From Bacillota bacterium (GTDB lineage: Bacteria > Bacillota > Clostridia > Saccharofermentanales > DTU023), in the NCBI GenBank assembly GCA_023388605.1, contig JAEWFX010000028.1, positions 1 through 17,797 on the forward strand: a stretch of DNA of 17,797 nt, written 5' to 3'. A model generated the notes under the pieces. That model was not told where the DNA came from and ran no database searches. It worked only from the letters and a program-made list of their open reading frames with translations. Below, in pieces: positions 8,051 to 14,163 of the stretch; the first letter of the stretch is position 1; each line of letters begins with the position of its first letter. The translations under genes and the position numbers were made by a program.

Positions 8051-9625
8051 ATGTCATCTAAAATAAAAGTTCTCCTGGCAGGCCTACTAGTGATAGTAGG
8101 CTTGTCAGTAGTAGGAATAATTTATTCTTATAATCTTTTAACTGGTTCTACCAAACCGTCTTCTCCCGACAAGGTCGCTCAAAAAGATACACAGACCGAC
8201 AAGATCGCTGCCAACACCTATTTAGGTGATATAAATATAAGCGGCTTAGATCGCAATGGTTTGATCGAGTTGCTCTCTAAACCAGAGACGATCAATGTGT
8301 TTATTCCCGATGCCTTCAACTTAACTGGTGCAGAAAAAGAACAGCAAAACGCGATTGCTGAGAGTGAACGTGAGTTGTTGCACGAACAAGAAATCCTCAA
8401 CACAGAGGGTGAAGATGCTCAAGCTGCTGCGGCAGCCTTTGATCCGAAGCTCAAAGACATGTCATCTGCAGAAATTCACGAATTAGCCTTGGAAATCAGC
8501 AAGAATTTCTTGATCGAGACACCGAATGTGGAGCTCAATTTTGATGCCGACAGCATCTATGAATTGGCGATGACTGGTAAAGCTAAAGCCTTCACACAAG
8601 ATGAAGCTAAGAGTTTTATCGAGGAGAAGGGCGGTAGCAGAAAGATTAAGCCCGTCTACACTTATTCTGAATCTGCGCTGAAGAGTGAAATCGAGCGTCT
8701 AGCAAGCTTTGTCAAGCTTGAACCTAGTAGAGCTGTCGCCACCGGTTTTGACCTTGAAACTAAGAAGTTTGTACTCAAGGCAGGCGAGCCTGGACGCAGA
8801 TTGAAGAACGATGATTTAGAGAAAACACTGATAGAGAAGATCAAAGCTGGTGATGTGACCAGCGAGATCGCTCTGCCGTTTGAAAACACCGACGACAAAG
8901 AATCTTTAGAACAAGTACAGAATAAACTAGGTTTCGTCAGCGAAGCTACGACCTATGTCCCGTACTACAGTGAAGGTCGTAACGGTAATCTGCGTGTGGG
9001 ATCTGAACGTATTGACGGTCAGATAATCCAACCTCACTCTAATTTTTCCTTGCTTGAACACTTAGGAGAAATGAGCGGTGAAAATGGATATTTCCCTGCA
9101 GCTGTAGAAGTGGATGGTAAGTCTGAGATCGGTTACGGTGGCGGATTGTGCCAAGTCAGTTCGACTCTGTTTCAGGCTGCAGCCAAAGCTAATCTCAATT
9201 TTATTGAACATCACAATCACGGTTTGGAATCTGCTTATTGCAAGCCGGGCACAGATGCCATGATCGAGGACTGGGCGGACTTGATCATAGAGAATCCGAC
9301 CGATTATCCATATGCCATAGTCACGGAATATAACGATGAGTATCTGACCTATTCCATATACGGGCCTGCTAATCCTGACAATGCGACCATCGAACTTGCA
9401 GTCGAACATTTGGGTTGGGTTGAGCCAGGTGAAGATATTGAAGTAGAAGACGACTCGCTACCGGTGGGCACGCGAGAATTAGTGCGCTCTCCAGTAGTAG
9501 GACAACGCACTCGTACTTATCGTATCTACTATGTAGATGGCGAAGAGGTCGATCACAAGGAATTATTTGAAAGTTACTATATCGCCTATCCAGCTAAATA
9601 TCGTGTAGGAACTAAAAAGAGTTAG
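8051..9625 (+). CDS. VanW family protein with peptidoglycan-binding-like and G5 domains
   Basis: A 524-aa exported, membrane-anchored protein of the YoaR/VanW type, associated with the cell wall; the biochemical role of VanW domains is not settled. One N-terminal membrane segment (about 5-27) is followed by an Ala/Glu-rich helical stretch (about 92-150), a PG_binding_4-like domain (about 198-280), the VanW domain (about 300-440) with its GGGLCQVSSTLF segment (363-374) and HHNHGLESAY near 387-396, and a C-terminal G5-like domain (about 445-520). The start ATG has CGAGGAAAT just upstream and lies 12 nt after the NlpC/P60 stop. Despite the name, nothing here indicates a vancomycin resistance cluster: no vanHAX ligase genes are present. 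Its last 14 nt overlap the convergent PHP gene. Confidence 0.92.
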   Translation: MSSKIKVLLAGLLVIVGLSVVGIIYSYNLLTGSTKPSSPDKVAQKDTQTDKIAANTYLGDINISGLDRNGLIELLSKPETINVFIPDAFNLTGAEKEQQNAIAESERELLHEQEILNTEGEDAQAAAAAFDPKLKDMSSAEIHELALEISKNFLIETPNVELNFDADSIYELAMTGKAKAFTQDEAKSFIEEKGGSRKIKPVYTYSESALKSEIERLASFVKLEPSRAVATGFDLETKKFVLKAGEPGRRLKNDDLEKTLIEKIKAGDVTSEIALPFENTDDKESLEQVQNKLGFVSEATTYVPYYSEGRNGNLRVGSERIDGQIIQPHSNFSLLEHLGEMSGENGYFPAAVEVDGKSEIGYGGGLCQVSSTLFQAAAKANLNFIEHHNHGLESAYCKPGTDAMIEDWADLIIENPTDYPYAIVTEYNDEYLTYSIYGPANPDNATIELAVEHLGWVEPGEDIEVEDDSLPVGTRELVRSPVVGQRTRTYRIYYVDGEEVDHKELFESYYIAYPAKYRVGTKKS

Positions 9626-10529
9626 CCTTGTACAGATCGTGACCTTGTTTATTAGCTCCGTGAAAATCGCTGCCACCCGTAGTCTCTAAGTTCAATTCTC
9701 GGGCGAGATTCACTATCAATTTTCTTTGCTCTAATTTTGCTTGTGAGTGATAAGCTTCAACACCTAACAGACCGTGAGCTTTGAATTCAATCAATAATTT
9801 TCGCAGCAGATCAGGTTGTTCGCACCAACCGTACAGTTGAGGATGTGCGATGACTGGTATACCGCCAGCGGCACGTACAGTACGGATAGCAACTTCGGTA
9901 CTACAAGCTTGACGTCTGACGAATCCAGGCCTACCAAATAGGAGCAATCGATCGAAAGCTTCGCTGATCGTCGAGAAGTATCCTTTCTCAACCAAAAAGC
10001 GTGCTGCGTGCACACGTCCAGCTGAACTCGGCAATTCTGCGAAGAAGTTTTCTGGTAGTGGGTAACCTAGTTTTTGAAGTTTGGTGATTAACAGTTGATT
10101 GCGTTCATGCCGTAATCTTTGTTGCTCGTGTAAAAATTCTTGTAGATTAAATATTGATTCAGCGATAAAGTAGGCGAGCAGATCAACTTTTTTATTCTGA
10201 TAAAGGGTAGAAATTTCTACACCGGGCACTATTATCAGTGGGCGATCTCCTCGGTCGTGCGACTGCACTGCTATATCGCTAGTTTTATCTACAAAATAGT
10301 CACTTAAAACCTTTTCGTTGACCAGTGTGTAATCTTGGTTCGTTGATTCGTTTTTTGTCAGAGTTATGTATGCATCACAGGTATCGTGATCAGTTATGGA
10401 GAGGAAGTGCAGTCCGTTTTGTCGTGCAGTTTCGATTATCTCTAAAGGAGTATAGGTACCATCTGAATAGGTTGAATGAGTGTGTAGATCATATCTGCCG
10501 GTGGAGGTGATCTTTTGTAGATAATTCAT
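9612..10529 (-). CDS. PHP-domain metal-dependent phosphoesterase (TrpH/YciV-like)
   Basis: A 305-aa PHP-superfamily enzyme. The nearest family role is that of RNase AM / 3',5'-nucleoside bisphosphate phosphatase, acting on small nucleotides or RNA 5' ends; substrate is inferred. Metal-ligand motifs in order: DLHTHSTYSDG (H16, H18), SITDHDT (D47, H48, D49), PGVEIS (E105), GRVHAARFLVE (H174), IAHPQLYG (H229), VEAYHS (H260) and GGSDFHG (D288, H290). Between the DHDT and PGVEIS motifs (about 50-102) the protein has about 30 more residues than I would expect for the family. AGGAAGG precedes the ATG at a normal distance. It is convergent with, and overlaps, the VanW gene and is divergent from the sugar kinase. 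Confidence 0.87.
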   Translation of the reverse strand: MNYLQKITSTGRYDLHTHSTYSDGTYTPLEIIETARQNGLHFLSITDHDTCDAYITLTKNESTNQDYTLVNEKVLSDYFVDKTSDIAVQSHDRGDRPLIIVPGVEISTLYQNKKVDLLAYFIAESIFNLQEFLHEQQRLRHERNQLLITKLQKLGYPLPENFFAELPSSAGRVHAARFLVEKGYFSTISEAFDRLLLFGRPGFVRRQACSTEVAIRTVRAAGGIPVIAHPQLYGWCEQPDLLRKLLIEFKAHGLLGVEAYHSQAKLEQRKLIVNLARELNLETTGGSDFHGANKQGHDLYKANSF

Positions 10530-10555
10530 AACCTTCCTCTGCGTTTCTATTTTGC

Positions 10556-10593
10556 TAGTGCTTTTGTAATAGCGTACGAGTGATATAGCACTA
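10556..10593. promoter_or_regulatory. Inverted repeat in the PHP/sugar kinase divergent spacer
   Basis: TAGTGCT (10556-10562) and AGCACTA (10587-10593) are perfect 7-bp inverted arms 24 nt apart. They lie between two divergent genes and just upstream of a TATAAT, a plausible place for an operator. The length is short enough that chance remains possible. Confidence 0.3.
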
Positions 10594-10608
10594 TGATTCT
10601 GCTTTTAT

Positions 10609-10614
10609 TATAAT
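10609..10614 (+). promoter_or_regulatory. Candidate -10 element for the sugar kinase gene
   Basis: An exact TATAAT about 34 nt before the chosen start codon. No good -35 hexamer is present at 16-18 nt spacing, so the promoter may be activator-dependent or this may be chance in AT-rich DNA. Confidence 0.3.
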
Positions 10615-10647
10615 TTAAGTCACAAAAAGCATGATATGGGGGAAGTA

Positions 10648-11613
10648 ATGTCGCAATTAAACTCAGTTGTCGCTATCGGTGAATTGTTAGTCGATTTTGT
10701 ACAGAAATCAGTCAATGAAGCGGGATATCCAGTTTTGAGTGGTTATCCAGGTGGAGCACCTTGCAATTTTCTGTCAGTTATCGCTAAGTACGGCGAACCT
10801 TGTCAGATGATCACTCAAGTGGGTGACGATGAATTGGGTAGATTGCTCATTGCGACCCTAGAAGATTGTGGCATCGACACTTCATTGGTTCAAGTTTCGC
10901 CAGAACATTTCACTACATTAGCCTTTGTCACCATCGATGCTACTGGAGATCGCCGTTTCTCTTTTGCACGCAAGTATAGTGCTGATCTTGAATTGAAATA
11001 CCATCCTGTATTTGAACAAGCCATCGCAGGTAGCCGTGTTCTACATTTTGGCTCACTTTCTCTTACTGCAGAACCTGTATTGACCACTACTCGTAGATGT
11101 GTTGAATTTGCTGCACAACGAGGTGTGTGGCTCAATTTTGATCCCAATTATCGTGCAGATCTATGGTCTAGTGAGGATAAGGCGATCGAGCAGATGCGTT
11201 GGGGAATCAGCCGAGCAAATAGTGTGAAGCTTTCAGAAGAAGAGTTCTCACTGATCTTTGGTCGCACAGCAGAACGCGAACACATCGTTGAAGTGTTCTC
11301 ACAGTATGAAAATCTCTATTTCGTTCTGGTCACCAGAGGTGCCGAGGGAGCTACAGCTTATCATCGCGGAGAATTGATCGATGTCGCTGGTGTGAAAAAT
11401 ATCGAGGTGGTAGATACTACTGGTGCCGGTGATATCTTCGGTGGTTCAGTGATTTGGTACTTACTTAAACATACTGCTGATCTCAGAGATACAGATGCAG
11501 TAATACTGAGGAAGGCGATAGAATTTGCGAATCGAGTGGCCGCCTTATCGACGACCAAACACGGCGGTATCAGCAGTATACCTAATTTAGATTTGACAAA
11601 AGATTTCTTGTAA
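10648..11613 (+). CDS. PfkB family sugar kinase, probable fructokinase
   Basis: A 321-aa ribokinase/PfkB-fold kinase that phosphorylates a sugar with ATP in the cytosol; fructose to fructose-6-phosphate is the likeliest reaction. Visible: VVAIGELLVDF at the N-terminus, GYPGGAPCNF (33-41), ITQVGDDELGRLL (55-67), LNFDPNYRADLW (162-173), and the anion-hole/catalytic segment DTTGAGDIFGG with D262 as the expected base. The FDPNYR segment and the SVKLSEEEF segment (192-200) favour fructokinase over 2-keto-3-deoxygluconate kinase, but do not exclude the latter. An ATG at 10636 would add four residues without a ribosome binding site; GGGGGAAG (10638-10645) precedes the ATG at 10648. No sugar transporter or regulator is adjacent. 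Confidence 0.9.
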   Translation: MSQLNSVVAIGELLVDFVQKSVNEAGYPVLSGYPGGAPCNFLSVIAKYGEPCQMITQVGDDELGRLLIATLEDCGIDTSLVQVSPEHFTTLAFVTIDATGDRRFSFARKYSADLELKYHPVFEQAIAGSRVLHFGSLSLTAEPVLTTTRRCVEFAAQRGVWLNFDPNYRADLWSSEDKAIEQMRWGISRANSVKLSEEEFSLIFGRTAEREHIVEVFSQYENLYFVLVTRGAEGATAYHRGELIDVAGVKNIEVVDTTGAGDIFGGSVIWYLLKHTADLRDTDAVILRKAIEFANRVAALSTTKHGGISSIPNLDLTKDFL

Positions 11614-11627
11614 TCTATTATTATTTC

Positions 11628-11652
11628 GACTTTCGCAAGAAGTCTTTTTTTT
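11628..11652 (+). terminator. Intrinsic terminator after the sugar kinase gene
   Basis: GACTT (11628-11632) pairs with AAGTC (11640-11644) around a 7-nt loop, followed immediately by eight T residues. It isolates the sugar kinase gene from the ribosomal operon. Confidence 0.85.
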
Positions 11653-11729
11653 GTGAACTGAATTTGCGAGCGTCAATAAAATTACTACAAAACATATACG
11701 TAATTTCTGTAGTTTAGTTGGAGGAAACC
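11653..11729 (+). promoter_or_regulatory. Upstream region of the rpmG-rplL operon
   Basis: This spacer must hold the operon promoter unless transcription reads through the terminator. The best pair I see is TTGCGA (11664-11669) with TACAAA (11686-11691) at 16-nt spacing, which is weak. A 6-bp inverted repeat, ACTACA (11684-11689) and TGTAGT (11708-11713), flanks a TACGTA palindrome in the probable leader. GGAGG at 11720-11724 is the ribosome binding site of rpmG. Confidence 0.35.
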
Positions 11730-11894
11730 ATGGCAAAAGCAGGCGCCAGAGAACGCATTATACTGGCTTGTGAAGAGTGTAAACGTCGTAATTACTACAC
11801 CAAGAAGAACAAGTCCAACACCAAGGATAAGTTAGAGATCAAGAAGTACTGTCCTTTCTGTAAAAAACACACCGTTCATCGTGAAACCAAGTAA
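11730..11894 (+). CDS. rpmG: 50S ribosomal protein L33
   Basis: A 54-aa ribosomal protein of the large subunit, E-site side. The sequence opens MAKAGARERIILACEEC and carries two CxxC pairs, C14/C17 and C41/C44, so it is the zinc-binding (C+) form; the C-terminus HTVHRETK is typical. TTGGAGG lies 5 nt before the ATG. rpmG directly before secE and nusG is the standard arrangement in Gram-positive bacteria. A second, cysteine-free L33 may exist elsewhere, as in many Firmicutes, but none is in this window. Confidence 0.96.
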   Translation: MAKAGARERIILACEECKRRNYYTKKNKSNTKDKLEIKKYCPFCKKHTVHRETK

Positions 11895-11928
11895 TTTGCC
11901 TGTACTCGGGTAAATTAGAGGAGAAAAT

Positions 11929-12276
11929 ATGGCAAAGCAAAAGGATACAGGCAAAAATAAGAAGCAAGCTCAGAGCAAACCTGGCTTCTTCAAGCGTGTA
12001 GCCAATTGGTTCAAAGATATCAAGGCTGAGATGCATCGTGTCAACTGGACTGATCGCAAAAAACTGAAGCTCAACACAGGCACAGTTTTAGCGATTATCT
12101 TAGTGATCGCCATTATGATTTTTGTGTTTGATTTTGCTGTCAGCACCATTCTCAGCAAGACTGGTTTCTATACCGGCAATCGCAAACCAGCTGCTACCAA
12201 TCCAACTACCGTAACTGAAACTACTGATGGTGATGTAGAGACGACCACTGTCGCTACTACTACCGCCAATGAATAG
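11929..12276 (+). CDS. secE: Preprotein translocase subunit SecE with a Thr-rich C-terminal extension
   Basis: Essential SecYEG translocon subunit that clamps SecY. The 115-aa protein has a Lys/Gln-rich N-terminus (1-17), the amphipathic cytosolic helix and SecE signature (about 18-48, including AEMHRVNW, with Thr at the position after Trp where Pro is usual), and one membrane segment (about 52-74). Most single-membrane-segment SecE proteins end soon after this helix. Here about 34 residues follow (82-115), rich in Thr, Ala, Glu and Val. With the N-in/C-out topology of SecE the tail would lie outside the membrane. GAGGAG precedes the ATG. nusG begins 11 nt after the stop. Confidence 0.93.
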   Translation: MAKQKDTGKNKKQAQSKPGFFKRVANWFKDIKAEMHRVNWTDRKKLKLNTGTVLAIILVIAIMIFVFDFAVSTILSKTGFYTGNRKPAATNPTTVTETTDGDVETTTVATTTANE

Positions 12277-12287
12277 TGGAGTAAGTG

Positions 12288-12818
12288 ATGACTCAGACTA
12301 ATGAAGCTCAATGGTATGTAGTTCATACTTATTCAGGATATGAGAACAAGGTCAAAGACACACTCGACATGATTGTCGAGAATCGTGGCATTCAGGATTT
12401 TATCCAAGAGGTATCTGTACCTACTGAAGAAGTGCTCGAGATCAAGGATGGCAAACGCAAGACTTATCAACGCAAACTTTATCCTGGCTATGTATTAGTT
12501 AAGATGGTTTTGACAGATGAGATTTGGTACATCGTCCGTAACACCCGTGGTGTCACTGGTTTTGTCGGTCCTTCCAGCACTAAGCCCGTCCCCCTCACTG
12601 ACGAAGAGTTGATGATTATGGGACTGGAGAGCGATTGGGTACCAGAAGTCGATTACGATCTGGGCGACTCAGTAAAGATCATCCATGGTCCTTTGGATGG
12701 TTTCATCGGTACTGTCCAAGAGATCAATGCCGAGAAGAAGAAGGTTATCGTATTAGTTTCCATGTTCGGTCGTGATACACCAGTCGAACTTGAACTAACA
12801 CAGATTTTGAGAATATAA
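12288..12818 (+). CDS. nusG: Transcription termination/antitermination protein NusG
   Basis: RNA polymerase-binding elongation factor that modulates pausing, Rho action and transcription-translation coupling. The 176-aa protein has the NGN domain (about 7-110; WYVVHTYSGYENKV, then KLYPGYVLVKM and NTRGVTGFVG) and a C-terminal KOW domain (about 124-176; GDSVKIIHGPLDGFIGTV). Length and motifs are normal. A GTG at 12285 is also in frame, but GGAG (12278-12281) is 6 nt from the ATG at 12288 and only 3 nt from the GTG, so I prefer the ATG. Confidence 0.97.
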   Translation: MTQTNEAQWYVVHTYSGYENKVKDTLDMIVENRGIQDFIQEVSVPTEEVLEIKDGKRKTYQRKLYPGYVLVKMVLTDEIWYIVRNTRGVTGFVGPSSTKPVPLTDEELMIMGLESDWVPEVDYDLGDSVKIIHGPLDGFIGTVQEINAEKKKVIVLVSMFGRDTPVELELTQILRI

Positions 12819-12887
12819 ACATACCTTACCTATGTGGAGGTATTGTGATATATTAAGCAAGCAAGTTAAGAATGGGAGGTAGCTACT
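12819..12887 (+). promoter_or_regulatory. nusG-rplK spacer with competing hairpins and two ribosome binding sites
   Basis: Two mutually exclusive short hairpins are present: ACATA (12819-12823) / TATGT (12831-12835), and ATACCT (12821-12826) / AGGTAT (12838-12843). The second would cover a TGGAGG site (12835-12840) that precedes a three-codon frame, GTG ATA TAT TAA (12845-12856). The functional rplK site is GGGAGG, 12874-12879. L1 represses rplK-rplA in other bacteria by binding upstream of rplK, so this is the natural place for such a site; I do not recognise a definite L1 motif. Confidence 0.3.
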
Positions 12888-13319
12888 ATGGCTAAAAAAG
12901 TTGTAGGTCTTGTAAAATTGCAGATCCCTGCAGGCAAGGCAACGCCAGCGCCGCCGGTCGGACCATCGCTTAGTCAACACGGATTGAACATCGCTCAATT
13001 CGTCAAAGAGTTCAATGAGCGCACAGCACAAGATATGGGTATGATTATCCCTGTAGTCATCACCGTCTATGCTGATCGTTCTTTTGACTTCATCACTAAG
13101 ACACCCCCGGCAGCAGTATTACTGAAAAAAGCATGTAAGATCGAATCAGGTTCAGGTGTGCCGAACAAAACTAAGGTCGCCACTGTGCCTTGGTCTGAGT
13201 GCTTGAAAATCGCCGAAACAAAGTTAAAAGACACCAATGCTTCTGGTGTTGAGAGTTGTGCTCGCATGATCGCAGGTACTGCTCGCAGCATGGGTATTGT
13301 GGTCGATATGGATAAGTAG
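12888..13319 (+). CDS. rplK: 50S ribosomal protein L11
   Basis: Binds the GTPase-associated centre of 23S rRNA and supports factor binding and the stringent response. The 143-aa sequence is complete: N-terminal domain with KLQIPAGKATPAPPVGP (the flexible region contacting factors and thiopeptide antibiotics) and C-terminal RNA-binding domain ending in ARSMGIVV. Prolines in the PAPPVGP loop are intact. GGGAGG lies 8 nt before the ATG. rplA follows after 13 nt. Confidence 0.98.
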   Translation: MAKKVVGLVKLQIPAGKATPAPPVGPSLSQHGLNIAQFVKEFNERTAQDMGMIIPVVITVYADRSFDFITKTPPAAVLLKKACKIESGSGVPNKTKVATVPWSECLKIAETKLKDTNASGVESCARMIAGTARSMGIVVDMDK

Positions 13320-13332
13320 TGAGGTGTCGCAG

Positions 13333-14022
13333 ATGAAGAAAGGCAAAAGATTGCAAGCAAATGTGCAAAAAGTCGATCGCTCCAAAATCTACGAGATCGC
13401 TGAAGCTGTAGCTTTAGTCAAGGATACCGCCACTGCTAAATTCGATGAGACTATCGAATTTCACGCTCGCTTAGGTGTTGACTCACGTCACGCTGATCAA
13501 CAAGTGCGTGGTGCCATCGTCCTACCTCATGGTACTGGACGCAGTGTCAAAGTATTAGCTTTTGCTCGCGGTGCTAAAGCTGATGAAGCTCAAGCTGCTG
13601 GTGCTGATTACGTCGGAGCTGAAGATCTGGCAGATAAAATTGTTAAAGAGAACTGGTTTGATTTCGACGTGGTAGTCGCTACTCCAGATATGATGGGTGT
13701 GGTTGGACGTATCGGTCGTGTTTTAGGTCCGAAAGGTCTGATGCCTAACCCTAAGTCAGGCACAGTTACTATGGAGATCGGTCAAGCTATCCAAGACTCT
13801 AAAGCTGGTAAAGTCGAATACCGTTTGGACAAGCAGAATATCATTCACTGTCCCATCGGCAAAGCTTCTTTCGACGCTCAGAAGTTAGAAGAAAACTTAG
13901 TGACACTCTTAGAGGCTGTCATCAAAGCTAAACCCGCAGCAGCTAAGGGTACTTATATCAAGAGTTTGAGCATTTCCTCGACCATGGGTCCTGGAATCAA
14001 AGTCAACTCGAAATTAAACTAA
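13333..14022 (+). CDS. rplA: 50S ribosomal protein L1
   Basis: Forms the mobile L1 stalk that handles E-site tRNA, and is commonly the repressor of its own operon. The 229-aa protein has normal length and motifs: FHARLGVDSRHADQQVRG near 37-54, the central domain with MMGVVGRIGRVLGPKGLMPNP (starting near 121), and a C-terminal half ending STMGPGIKVNSKLN. The ATG at 13333 follows GAGGTG by 7 nt. An open frame extends upstream to 13297, but that would overlap rplK and add non-homologous residues, so it is rejected. Confidence 0.98.
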   Translation: MKKGKRLQANVQKVDRSKIYEIAEAVALVKDTATAKFDETIEFHARLGVDSRHADQQVRGAIVLPHGTGRSVKVLAFARGAKADEAQAAGADYVGAEDLADKIVKENWFDFDVVVATPDMMGVVGRIGRVLGPKGLMPNPKSGTVTMEIGQAIQDSKAGKVEYRLDKQNIIHCPIGKASFDAQKLEENLVTLLEAVIKAKPAAAKGTYIKSLSISSTMGPGIKVNSKLN

Positions 14023-14030
14023 ACTGAATA

Positions 14031-14140
14031 TCCTCTCGCCAGAGACAGCAGGTGCTAGTTGTAAAGTGTGCTATCAGCACCCACCGGCCTAGGCGGAAGC
14101 AGAGATTTGTTCCTGCCCCTCCGCCATGTGAGGGGTTTTC
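14031..14140 (+). ncRNA. Ribosomal protein L10 leader (autoregulatory attenuator)
   Basis: A cis-acting leader upstream of rplJ matching the known L10 leader class. Visible elements: the AGACAGCAGG core (14043-14052); P1, GCAGG (14048-14052) pairing with CCTGC (14112-14116); the internal arm GGTGCT (14051-14056) / AGCACC (14076-14081); an alternative antiterminator, GGCGGA (14092-14097) / TCCGCC (14120-14125) supported by GCAG (14099-14102) / CTGC (14113-14116); and a terminator hairpin sharing the TCCGCC region. Binding of the L10-L12 complex to the core is known to favour termination when L10 is in excess. These are hand pairings and were not folded computationally. Confidence 0.88.
14116..14139 (+). 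terminator. Attenuator hairpin in the L10 leader
   Basis: CCCCTC (14116-14121) pairs with GAGGGG (14130-14135), followed by TTTT. Its left arm overlaps both the 3' side of P1 and the antiterminator, so only one structure can form at a time. The short T-tract suits a regulated, partial terminator. Confidence 0.8.
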
Positions 14141-14163
14141 AATATAACTAAAGGAGGAACGAA

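Noticed and set aside
8051..9625. Vancomycin resistance locus, because of the VanW domain
   Set aside because: No vanH, vanA/B ligase, vanX or vanRS genes are present; VanW/G5 proteins are common wall proteins in Clostridia.
10556..10593. CIRCE-like heat-shock operator, because of the AGCACT arms
   Set aside because: CIRCE is TTAGCACTC-N9-GAGTGCTAA; here the arm order is inverted and the spacer is 24 nt.
13297..13332. Upstream in-frame extension of rplA
   Set aside because: It would overlap rplK and add residues foreign to L1, while the ATG at 13333 has a GAGGTG site at correct spacing.
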